Positions 1 through 9,873 of a stretch of DNA of 64,000 nucleotides are shown piece by piece (within the stretch, counting starts at the first letter, position 1; the number at the start of each line of letters is the position of its first letter). The translations under genes and the position numbers were made by a program. The notes beneath the pieces were generated by a model. That model worked only from the letters and a program-made list of their open reading frames with translations. It did no database searches and was not told the origin of the DNA. The DNA is taken from NCBI GenBank assembly GCA_947683625.1, contig CANTUR010000421.1, forward strand, positions 94,028 through 158,027, given 5' to 3'. This DNA is from Mallotus nudiflorus. Taxonomy: Eukaryota > Streptophyta > Magnoliopsida > Malpighiales > Euphorbiaceae.

Positions 1-528
1 CTCTAACCTTGGCCTGTAACTTAAAATCCATAATGGAGAGCATCTTGCTAAAGGAACCTTAACTCTTCACTGGACCCTAACCACGTGTAATGGCCTAGTT
101 ACTTCCCCTAGCATCTTCACCCAAAGTGCTTGTTTGTTTGAATTGCCATGAGGTATTTCTATTTATAAAAGCCCAAGCCTCTACCTTTGAAGCTCATTCA
201 GGCTAATAAAGATTAGGCTAAACCTTTATATTTAAAAATGATGCTTTTATGCTTTTTCTTTTAAGAGAGATTTGGTATGCGCGTCGGCTCTTAATATCCC
301 CTGTTGATATGAAGGCCAAGACAAAAAATCCTAGGAAAAGAAACTTGCCATTGAACATGTACGTGGGAGGAATAAGGTTGGAAGGTTTATGCTTGCATGT
401 TGCTTGTTGATTGCTTCTTGATACTTGCTACTTGCTAAGTGCTTGCCTGCTATTTGTTGCATAAACACATGCATCATGCATACATGCATACATACAGTCT
501 ATGCATCATACTAATACCTTGTTTTGTA
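1..528 (+). other. Tat A untranslated leader
   Basis: This non-coding stretch lies between the off-window primer-binding site and gag. It matches the reverse complement of Tat C at about 45,400-45,880. A run of ATGCAT-type short repeats occurs at 468-510. A pyrimidine-rich tract ending in TAG just before about 529 could be a splice acceptor ahead of gag. An open frame starting at 439 simply runs into gag, and its first 30 codons look like leader sequence. Confidence 0.6.
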
Positions 529-2446
529 GCCATCATAGATTCATCTGGGCCTTCTCGTGTCTGGGGACGAAGAGGTGGAAAATTGATCAGAGTTGATTTA
601 AATCTAGAGTCTATAGCTCAAAGCATTCTTCACAGATTGGAGAGACTAGAGAGGAGTCCAATCAATCCACTATTCCTAGAAGCTAAATCAGCTCATACTG
701 AACAAATTGAAATGGAATAACAACCATAGATGTGGACCTTAGAGGACATTAAGGGAGCTTTGATGGATGACATGAGAGCTATAATGCAAGATGAATTGAG
801 ACAAGCTTTGGCCGGACTAATGCAACCTGTTGTTAGACAACCACCTACTGCTGTTATTGAATAACCACCTACTACTACTGTTGAATAGCCACCTGTTGTA
901 GGAGCTCCACCTGTTACTGTAGCTCCTCCACCTATTGCTAATAATGTTAGGGGGCAACCTGTTACTAGAAATGTGCCTGCTACTAATGTGAGGATGAAAG
1001 ACATTAAAAATTACATGATATAAAAGGCGAAGAGAGAATCACTTGAATTGGTTCAAGACCTTGAGTCCAAGCAGATGCAAGCACTGAATCAGAAAATGTC
1101 CAAGATGGAAGAGTTGATTAGAGGACAAGGAATAGGATATTCTTTTGACTTTGATGATATGTTGCAAATGAAGGGTGACAACCTGCTTGAAAAATTCAAA
1201 ATGCCTCAACTGTAAAAATTTAATGGGAGAGGAGACCTTAGAATTCATTTGAGCCAATACATAACAACCATGAGCACTACAAAAGCACCTCTAGTAGTAG
1301 TCACTAGGTTGTTTGTGCTATCCCTGGAAGGAATGGTTGTGAATTAGTACCATGGGTTAGAAAAGTCTATTAGAGTTGACTGGAAGGAACTATGTACTAC
1401 ATTCTTAAAACAATATGATTATAACACTCAATTGGAAGTGTCAAATAGAGATTTGGAGTTGACTAAATAGAAATCAAATGAGTCTTTTTCTGATTTCTTA
1501 ACTCATTTCATGAATAAAGAAAGGATGATGAAAAACAAGCTTGCTAAGAAGGATCAAGTTAGAATGATAGTTCGTAATGTGTCACCTAATTTGGTCGAGA
1601 GGCTATAAATGATGAATCCCAAAACCTTTGTTGATTTGTATGATGATGGGTTACAAGCTGAGGAAATTGAGAGTGAGAAAAAGAAAACTGATAGAGGCAC
1701 AGGAACTTGAAACTACCCAACTGGGGGCACATAACAAGGAAGTACTAGTTGAGCTGTAGAGGTGCATGCAGTTCAACAACTTAGAAGGTTCTACAACTTC
1801 AACCAACCACTTTCCAAAGTCCTAGAGAGGCTAATCCAAAAAGGCCTGCTTCGACCCTTAACCTTTCCTAAACCCTTAAATCCAAATCTCCCTAGCTATG
1901 ATCCAAACAGTTACTGCAAGTGTCACCAAGTAGCTGGCCATTCCATAGATACCTGCATTCGCTTAAAACATGAAATCCAAAACCTGATAGACTTTGGAAA
2001 AATCACTAACCTTGAGAAATCCAATTCCAACCCAAACATTAGAAATAACCCTTTCCTAGACTACTGAAATGTTCCACCACCAGCCACCATGATGATTAAC
2101 TTAAGAGTTAGTGAAGAAGAACTGCTAAGCTCTTTTGAGGATCTCAACCTTATACCCAATGGAGAACCTTTTGGATAGCTCAAGAGGAGTTGAAGATCTG
2201 TTGGGACAACCTTTGGGCAAGTTCGATTATAGAGTATCCTATTCTAAACCCACTTCTATTGACATACCCATAGAAGAGATCATGCCGATAGGATGGGGTG
2301 ATGAGTTTGAAGAAGATGAATTCTTAACCCCAGAACTGTCCCAAGAAGGGGTTGAAGAGCTGCTAAGCCAACATATAGACAAGCTGAGGGAGTTGAAAGG
2401 AAAAGAAACATGCATAGTGAAAGTTTGGAAGAATGAGAAAAGATAA
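529..2446 (+). pseudogene. Tat A gag (decayed)
   Basis: Frame 1 encodes a Tat-type Gag broken by about a dozen stops. A retrotransposon gag domain spans about 1196-1660, with the pattern F-x-GRGDLRIHLSQYI and later WKELCTTFLKQYDYN. A degenerate zinc knuckle near 1914-1960 reads YCKCHQVAGHSIDTC, followed by RLKHEIQNLI, typical of this lineage. Many stops are TAG or TAA where the family has Trp or Gln, as expected from C-to-T or G-to-A decay. From about 2135 the frame shifts by one. Gag would form the particle and package the RNA. The same protein, differently broken, is on the minus strand at 40238-41846. Confidence 0.8.
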
Positions 2447-2529
2447 CAGATTGTTAGGGCCGTGGACATCTGGTATGATTTTGATGAAGAAAACCCATTG
2501 GATTCGATGTATGGAGTGATACTCCAAAT

Positions 2530-3653
2530 GTGAATCTTGTCACTAGAAGCGGGAGGAATTACCGAGCAGCAAAAAAGAAAAATGAAAGGGTTGTGGAAAG
2601 GGAAGAAATAGAAAATGCAGAAGTAGAGGAAGGACAAAAAGAAGACCCGATCCTAGAACAACTCAAGAATGCTAAAGCAAGTGTGAGCATCTGGGAATTA
2701 CTTATGCATTCGGGTAGTCACAGAAGGGCTCTGGTTAAAGCTTTGTCAAACATGAACATTGAAATAGTAACTACGCCTAAGGCTATGATAGCAAAGGTGA
2801 CAGAAAAGAAATATGGGCTGATAACATTCTTAGATGATGACTTGCCTTTAGAGGGAAGAAATCATAACAAGACATTATTTATCCCAACTGAAGTAAAAGG
2901 AAAGAGAACTAACTTTGTAATGGTAGATGATGGTTTAGCTATAAACGTATGCCCGCTAAAGATCCTGCCCAATCTAGGTCTGAAAGTTGATGACTTGACA
3001 GTTTCAAACCTCATAATCAGAGCTTATGATGACAGTACTGGGAATATGGAGAGAACATTTTAGGCTTTGGTTGAAACAGAGCCCGTAGAGTTGACCGTTG
3101 AATTTATTGTACTGGACATCCTTGTTACCTATGACCTGCTGTTAGGAAGGCCATGGTTTCATACCCTGGGAGGAGTACCTTCAACAGTGCACCAGAAAAG
3201 AAAATTCCCTTATGAAGGAGATGTCGTGACAATAGAAGCTGGAATGATTGCAGTTGCGGCAGTTATACTTGATAAATAAGGCCTGGTTTCCAAGTTGCTA
3301 GAATATTTGATAAGATGGATCCTAGGGTTGCAAAAATGATGGAAAACATGAATTATCGACTTGGAGAGGGGCTCAAAAAGAATGAACAAGGAAGTCCTAG
3401 TCCCCCGAACATTAAAGCCCAGGACCATACAAAGGGTTTGGGATATATTGAGGCAGGACCAGCTAGTAGAAAAGCAAAGAACAAGGAGAAAGGAAAAAGA
3501 AATAAGCCCTTGGAAATGATTGGACCACTAAGTGAGAACTTCATTAAGCTAGGGGAGGGCAAGTATTATTTGGGCACCAAAGAATATGTTAACGTGGCTA
3601 GAAAGGATGTCCTTGGGTTTGAGATATTTAAGAGCAGATTATGGAAAGCCTAG
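2530..3653 (+). pseudogene. Tat A aspartic protease region
   Basis: The active-site region at about 2921-2950 reads VDDGLAINVCPLKIL. The family usually has Asp-x-Gly-Ser here, so the catalytic Asp and Gly are kept while Ser is replaced by Leu. The hallmark YDLLLGRPWFHTLGG follows at about 3128-3172, with the downstream VPSTVHQKRKF motif. A stop at 3061 and frame changes near 3280 and 3640 break the frame. The enzyme would process the Gag-Pol polyprotein in the particle. Tat C has no counterpart to this segment. Confidence 0.75.
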
Positions 3654-5440
3654 TAGCTAGCAACAAAGAGGAAGTCATGAAGCAAGTAACTAAAAGGATG
3701 GGTGATGAGGTTGTTGAGAAGCTACTGTGTCTGCCAACTGAGGAGGAACCACCCCAGGACTTAGCTACTGTCATTAGTGATAGTTTTATTGATATTTTTT
3801 ATAAAAAAACTAATATAATAACATCCAATCTTTATGCGGACAAAGATGTTGTTTTTCCTATGGTTAATGATATTAATGCTGGTTTTGCTTACTTGTGTGA
3901 TGTGCATCCTAATAGTTCTATGCATTATAATTTTGATCGGTCATGCATGTTTAATATTAATTCAATTCAATTTGATTCATTTAACATGTGCATAAATGAT
4001 AATCCAAAGAACATTTCTATATCACATGATGTAACTCCTAAAGAGAGGAAAAATTTTGAGAGAATATTAATAAAAAGAAAGGTAGTATTTGCTTGGACTT
4101 ATGAAGATATGCTAGGTTTGGATAGGGAAATAGCAGAGCATCACATTCCAACCCATTTAGAAACCAATCCGATTAAACAGAAATTGCACAAATTAAGACC
4201 AGAATGGACAGAAAAGGTAAGGGAGGAAATTGCCAAGCAAATATGGGCTAACTTCCTAGAAGTAGTAGACTACCCTCAATGGCTAGCAAACATAGTACAT
4301 GTTCCTAAGAAAGATGACAAAGTACGAATGTGTGTAGATTTTAGGGATCTGAACAAAGCCTGTCCAAAAGATGACTTCCTGTTACCTCACATTGATGTAA
4401 TAGTGGATAGCGCTGTAGCAAGTGCAATGTATTCTTTTATGGATGGATTTTTTAGGTATAACTAGATCATGATGGCAGTCATGGATAAGATTAAGACAAC
4501 TTTCATTATAGAATAGGGGACCTCTTGTTACAAGGTGATGCCTTTCAAACTGAAGAATGCAGGTGCAACTTATCAAAGAGCCGCTACTGCACTTTTCCAT
4601 GATATGATGCATAAGGAGGTTGAAGTGTATGTGGATGACATGATGGTCAAATCAGAGACAAGCGGAGGAAACTTTAAAGCCTTAGACAAGTTCTTAGCTC
4701 GAATTGAGAGGTACAACCTGAGACTCAACCCAAAGAAGTGCATTTTTGGGGTTACTTCAGGGAAGCTGTTAGGGCACATAGTGAGCAGCCGAGAAATTAA
4801 AGTGGATCTGGATAAAGTGAAAGCCATCTAGGAAATGCTGGCACCAAAGACGAAGAAAGAAGTAAGAGGATTCCTTGGCAGGTTGCAGTATATTAGTAGG
4901 TTTATCGTAAAACTCACTAATATTTGTGACCCTATCTTTAAGCTCTTAAGGAAAGATCAGCCGGTTAAGTGGAATGATGATCGTCAGAAAGCTCTTGATA
5001 AGATTAAGGAGTATCTTGTTAATCCACCTATTCTGAAACCACTTAGACAGGGTAAGCCATTGGTTTTGTACTTAGCTTTAGAAGAGGATGCAATGGGGGC
5101 AATGTTAGCATAAGAAGGGTTAGATGGAATAAAACACGCAGTGTACTACTTGAGCAAGAAGTTTATATTGTACGAGGAAAAATATGATTTAGTAGAAAAG
5201 ACATGTCTGATCATGATTTGGGCTATAAGGAAATTGAGGCATTATTTTCAATCTTATAGGGTTTAAGTTGTCTCATGAATAGACCCTCTAAGGTATCTAT
5301 TTCAAGCATCGGCTTTAACTGGAAAAATGTCTCGATGGTTGGTACTCTTAAATGAATTTGATATAGAGTACATTACTACAAAGGTAATCAAGGGAAGAGC
5401 AGTAGCAGAATTCTTAGCTCAGAATGCAATCAAAGGTGGA
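3641..5440 (+). pseudogene. Tat A reverse transcriptase and first RNase H
   Basis: The RT fingers/palm motif RMCVDFRDLNKACPKDDF is at about 4327-4380. After two stops the thumb-proximal motif KLKNAGATYQRA follows, with an intact catalytic box VYVDDMMVKS at about 4627-4656. The connection and RNase H part runs from about 4835 (RGFLGRLQYISRF) to about 5430 with several more stops. The enzyme would copy the element RNA into DNA. The frame is constant from 3641, and damage is mainly point stops, for example at 4464, 4513 and 4829. Confidence 0.85.
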
Positions 5441-5960
5441 AAGTAGTGGAATTTGGAGTTTCCATATGAGAACTTAGCAGTTGTAGAGCACCAGGAGTGG
5501 AAACTTTACTTTGATAGAGCTATAAATAACAAAGGAGCTAGATTGGGAGTGATTCTTGTTACACTAGAAGGAGAAACCATACCAATGGCAAAGAAACTAG
5601 ATTTTAAGGTCACAAACAATATGGCCAAGTATGAAGCATGTATCTGTGGGATTGAGGCAGCTATAGCAACTGGAGCAAAAGATTTATTGGTTTTTTGGGA
5701 TGCAGTGTTAGTCATCAATCAGGCTAATGAAGAATAGGAGGTAAAAGAGGAAAAGCTGAAGCCTTATATCTACTATTTGAAAGCCTTAATGAAGAATTTC
5801 ACCAAATGTCTCTTTATCCATCTATCCAGAGATGATAATTAGATGGCAAATGCACTGACAACACTCTCTTCAATATGGGAGAGTGCAACTGGGTTGGCTA
5901 TAAAACCTTTAGTGATTATAAAGTCTAGAGCACCGTGTTATGGGGGTGAGCAAATTATGA
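5441..5960 (+). pseudogene. Tat A second RNase H (archaeal-type, aRNH)
   Basis: A second RNase H-like domain begins WKLYFDRAINNKGARLG and continues with NNMAKYEACICGIEAA, the Asp and Glu blocks of the fold. In most RNases H of this group the first block is FDG(A/S); here Gly is Arg (FDRAI). A later LLVFWDAVLVINQ block carries another acidic position. A second RNase H downstream of the ordinary one is established for Tat and Ogre/Retand elements. Stops at 5446 and 5735 show decay. Confidence 0.75.
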
Positions 5961-5999
5961 ATGTTCAAATGGGGCCTGAAGAAAAGCCTTAGTTTTATG

Positions 6000-7232
6000 A
6001 TGCCAGAGATTCATTAAAAAAGGAATTTATCCAGATCAAGCAATCTCAAAAGAAAGATTTGCTCTTCATGTTCTTGCACGTAACTATGCAAGTCATGATG
6101 GGGCATTATACAAAAGAATGCCAAACGAGATGCAGCTCAGGTGTCTTAAAAAGGATGAAGCTGAAGAGGTGATGCAAGAGATTTATGCAGGAGCTTGTGA
6201 TTCTCATATGAACAGGATAATCTAGCTAAGAAAATACTTAGACAAGGATATTACTAGATGACTATGGAAAAGGATTGTATCAGGACAGTAAGACAATGCC
6301 ATCGGTGTCAGATCCACGGGAATCTTAGTCACATGCCTCCAACAGTGCTAGATAATTTATCATCCCTTTGGCCCTTTGCAGCATGGGGAATTGATATCAT
6401 AGGAGAAATAAGACCGACAACATTAAATAGGCATGAATACATAGTGGTGGCAATCGATTACTTCTCGAGATGGCTAAAGGTAGAATCTTTCAACACTCTG
6501 AAAGAAAAATAGATGGCACGGTTCATCGAGAAAAATCTTATCTGTAGATATGGGGTTCCACATCATATTGTGACCAATAACAGGGTTCAATTTCAAGCAA
6601 AAATAGTAGAGTTGTTATAAAAGTATGGGATTGAGCACCATAAATCTTCACCTTATCACCTTCAAGCTTATAGAGCAGTGGAAGCGGCTAATAAAAATGT
6701 CAAGAAAATCCTTTCTAAGATGGTTAAAACTTACAAGGATTGGTCTGCATATCTTCTTTTTACTTTATAGGGATATAGGACTACAGCTAGAACCCCCATA
6801 GGCCAAACACCGTTCTCATTGGTATATGGTTGTGAGGCAGTTTTGCCTATAAAAATTGAGATTAAATCATTGAGAGTAGTTATGGAGGCTAAAATAATTG
6901 AGAATGAATGGGCACAGAAAAGATATGATCATCTGGCATCTCTAGATGAGAAAAGGATGGATGCTTTATTCTACACTCAGATATATCAGAGAAGGATAGC
7001 AAGGGCGTTCAACAAGAAGGTTAATCCTAGGAAGATGAAAGCTGGAGATATGGTGCTGAAACAGTCTAGATTCATGGTGTTCAATCCGAGAGGTAAATTT
7101 AGACTGAATTGGGAAGGACCGTACTTAGTCAAATCGGTCTTACCTAAAGGAGCTGCTAAGATATCAGATCTTGAAGGGAATGAGTTTACGAAACCTGTTA
7201 ATTTGGATCGCCTCAAGAAGTACTACCTTTAA
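6000..7232 (+). pseudogene. Tat A integrase
   Basis: The zinc-binding N-terminus has CHRCQIHGN at about 6297-6323. The first His position upstream is Tyr (EIYAGAC), while a later His is kept. The core shows the first Asp in AWGIDIIGEI (about 6382-6411). The second catalytic Asp block is TNNRVQF (about 6572-6592), with Asn in place of the usual Asp. The Glu is kept in AVEAANKNVK (about 6676-6705). The C-terminal part ends at 7232 with FRLNWEGPYLV and LKKYYL. Stops at 6510, 6617 and 6768 break it. It would insert the DNA copy into the host chromosome. Confidence 0.85.
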
Positions 7233-7273
7233 AAAATATGAATAAAAGTAAACTAAAGAAAATAAAGTTCGAT

Positions 7274-7487
7274 GACTAGAAAACCTGAAAAGGCTGGTCA
7301 GGAAAAAGTTAGGACATTCCCGCTGTTCAGAAAACCCGCAAGGGGCTGACAGGCAAAAGTTAGGGAAATAAATAAAAAATAATGGTCTTGCTGGTTAGAA
7401 AACTCGTAAAGGGCTAGTCAGGCAAAAATTAGGGAAATAAAATGTGAGCGAAAAATATTCAGTTAGAAAATCCATGAGGACTAGCTG
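7274..7487 (+). repeat. Four stem-loop units after Tat A pol
   Basis: Four units share one plan: an outer stem, AAAA on the 5' side only, a 3-bp inner stem and a 4-5 nt cap. Unit 1 (7274-7299) is GACTAG-AAAA-CCT-GAAA-AGG-CTGGTC. Unit 2 (7323-7352) has CCC-GCAA-GGG inside CTGTTCAG/CTGACAG. Unit 3 (7391-7421) has CTC-GTAAA-GGG inside CTGGTTAG/CTAGTCAG. Unit 4 (7460-7487) has TCC-ATGA-GGA inside CAGTTAG/CTAGCTG. Each of units 1-3 is followed by a conserved GGCAAAAGTTAGG-like tail. This was read by eye; no folding was run. Confidence 0.7.
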
Positions 7488-7868
7488 ATAACATGAGTTA
7501 TGTCATGTGATGTATTAAATGTACTCATTTTGGCCCTAATTAATGAATGAAATTGAAATTGAAGTTTTATTAAACTTTACATATCCTTTTTTATTATGAA
7601 GCATAAGTATTTAAAGGAATAATAAAACATAAGAAAGTCTAAAACTAGCTTTATGAGATCATTCTATCTAGTGATGTCTTTGTTTCTTCCTTTGTGACTT
7701 ATCATATAAAGTTTGAGTTCTCTTGTACCTATCAAATCCTAGTGGTTCTGTCTTTTGGATAATAACTCAAGTTTTGTAATAATCATTAGTAGTAACATCA
7801 ACATCCAGGTGTATGTTCCGTTCAAGGGCTCTACAAGGCCACAAGATCCTAATCTTATTTAGAGAATC
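7488..7868 (+). other. Tat A spacer between pol and antisense genes
   Basis: AT-rich sequence with no open frame of note. It contains the tail of the stem-loop region and then unrecognised sequence up to the 3' end of the antisense DUF7745-like gene. Confidence 0.5.
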
Positions 7869-8966
7869 TTATCTCAAATGAAAGCCTCCAAAGTCAGTCA
7901 GAATAGTAACAATGAACTGAGGGCAACCATATTGATGACAAAGGCGTGAAGGAGTAAAAAAGGTAGAGAAGTGCAGCCCTGGAATAGGAAAACAGTGATC
8001 ATATAACTCAATAGTCACGAACTTCATTCTCCACCAAGGGTAGACCCATGTGATCTCAACATCTGAAATCTTCATCAACCAGTCAACCCATTGGTCCATA
8101 GAATGTTTGTCCTTCATTTTTAAAGGATGAGATTATAGCTAATGAGGTTGATAAGTCAAAGGACTGAGGGGTACAGTAAGCAACCTCAACTTTTCCTGTA
8201 ACTAAATCTAAAAAGAAAGATATAAGAATAATAAAATAAAAGCTCGCCAAGTTGAAAACCCGAAAGGGTAGCTTAGGCAAAAGTTAGGGCAAGCCTGCTA
8301 AACTAAAAACCTGAAAGGGCAGCTTAGGCAAAAGTTAAGGAAAAATAAATAAAAGTTTTGGTTGCACACTTAAAGAAAAAGTAAGCTACCTGAAAAATGG
8401 TTATGAGTCTTAAAACTGTCTAGCCCAATGATGGTCTCAGCGAGGATAACTGGCATTGGGTTAGCCCCATGCTCTACCTATTCCAAAATACTGATAATGC
8501 ATGTATCGGCACCACCATGGTGAGAAACTAGAAAAAATTGAGCATATAAATAGAAAGCAACTGTTCTAGTCCAAGAAGCAGTGTTCTTGTCCTGAGTCCC
8601 ACAGACGGTGATCAGAGAAGAAAGATTGATGGTCCCAGGGTTATACATATACATATAAATATTAGCTGGGGGCAAATCAAAGAACGTAACCAATCTGCCA
8701 GGAAATTGCATCTCCAAATTAGGAAGGGCTATCATAGCAGTTGAGTCTAATGTGCATCCCAAAATAGCAGTAAACTCTTCAATCATTAGACAAAGCTCTT
8801 GCCCATTAAACCTGAATACATGGTCCTTGACATCCCAGAAGGTAGCAACAATATGTAGGAGATTGTTATCGATAGTCAGGTGCTGAAGAGATTTTAGGGA
8901 TTTGATGTGGAAAGGTTGAAGCTTATTCCATTCATCACCATTGAGACTTTTAAGAAATTTCTTCAT
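7869..8966 (-). pseudogene. Antisense DUF7745-like gene captured in Tat A
   Basis: On the minus strand an N-terminal exon (8478-8966) starts MKKFLKSLNGDEW and contains TFWDVKDHVFRFNGQEL and MIEEFTAILGCTL. This is the pattern of the plant DUF7745 family (RFWDPxxxxFxF then TxEEYxALL). It reads through a stop at 8478 into VEHGANPMPVILAETIIG, ending near 8400. A second segment (7869-8117) has WVDWLMKISDVEITWVYPWW and RLCHQYGCPQFI, again family-like. A likely intron acceptor (TTAGTTACAG) precedes the segment at about 8195. A frame slip near 8118-8135 and the stop make it a pseudogene. Antisense genes of this type between integrase and 3' LTR are known from Tat elements. Its function is unknown. 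Confidence 0.7.
8246..8329 (+). repeat. Two further stem-loop units
   Basis: Unit 5 (8246-8278) has AAAA, CCC-GAAA-GGG and an outer stem GCCAAGTTG/TAGCTTAGGC with one bulged A. Unit 6 (about 8293-8329) has AAAA, CCT-GAAA-GGG and a weaker outer stem with an A/C mismatch. The tail GGCAAAAGTTAGGG follows unit 5. These are the same motif as 7274-7487, but they lie within the presumed intron of the antisense gene. Confidence 0.6.
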
Positions 8967-9873
8967 TGTTTGGAGAGATGCTTGAGTTATGATGAGGGTA
9001 TAGAGAATGAAGGAAAATGCCCCTCGTATGGTCTTATATAGGGAAAGAAGATGAGTTCATGTGAGAAAAGAATTCTGTTAGCAAAGAAAGATGTGGATAA
9101 GGTGATAGAATCTGAGAAGGATTGGGATAAATAGATACTTGGGAAGATAATCCATTCTTTTAATTATTTATCTATCCAATATTATCCATCTTGGAAAAGG
9201 ATTAAGATAAATGGATAATTAATTAAAAAGGATAATGTTCATTAACTATCTTTTTTAATTAGTTATTTATAAAAAAAATCCATTAAGATGCAAACACTGT
9301 TTTAGTTCTATCTAATAGTGTTTAAGACAGTAGAGGAATAAAAGTAGCAGTACAATAGAGAACAATTAGATACAGACATGCAGAAAGTCAGGAATACAGA
9401 AACTCTAAATCACTCATCTCAAGCTCTGGTATTAGGCCATGGGCTCCATCCTCTGGTATGGTCATTATGATGATAAGTGTCTGGAGGTTTGGCAGATGAA
9501 GTCCCAATGCTGTACGGATCAAAGCCCAAGTCTGCAAGCTACCGACAAAGCATCTCGTTTTACCGTTCTAGACTGCTGGAATAGCTCTGCATACACAGAA
9601 AACATCATATTACATGCATAACATGCATACATTTTGCATTTTCTCAGTGTAGATGCTTACTCGCTAGCTATCTGTAACCTACATCGTGAATAATCTCTGA
9701 GATGAGGCAAGTTCATATAGATACTCTGCCTGTGTCTGGGGAACCTGTTTTGTAAAATTTTTATTAATATCAATGTCAAGTGTACAAATCCATACAAGAA
9801 ATAAGTCAAATAGACTCACATAAGAAGCATTTGGTGGACAAAAGCTAGGAAGCTAAGCATCACCAAATTGCAT
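8967..9873. other. Tat A spacer between the two antisense genes
   Basis: AT-rich sequence with GATAAT and TTAATTA runs at 9110-9260 and no supported gene. A 60-codon plus-strand frame at 9439-9621 has no recognisable motif. The part just above 8966 would hold the promoter of the DUF7745-like gene if it was ever expressed; no clear TATA box was identified. Confidence 0.4.

Noticed and set aside
7274..7487. Hammerhead-type ribozyme in the repeated stem-loops
   Set aside because: The required CUGANGA core and cleavage-site context are not present.
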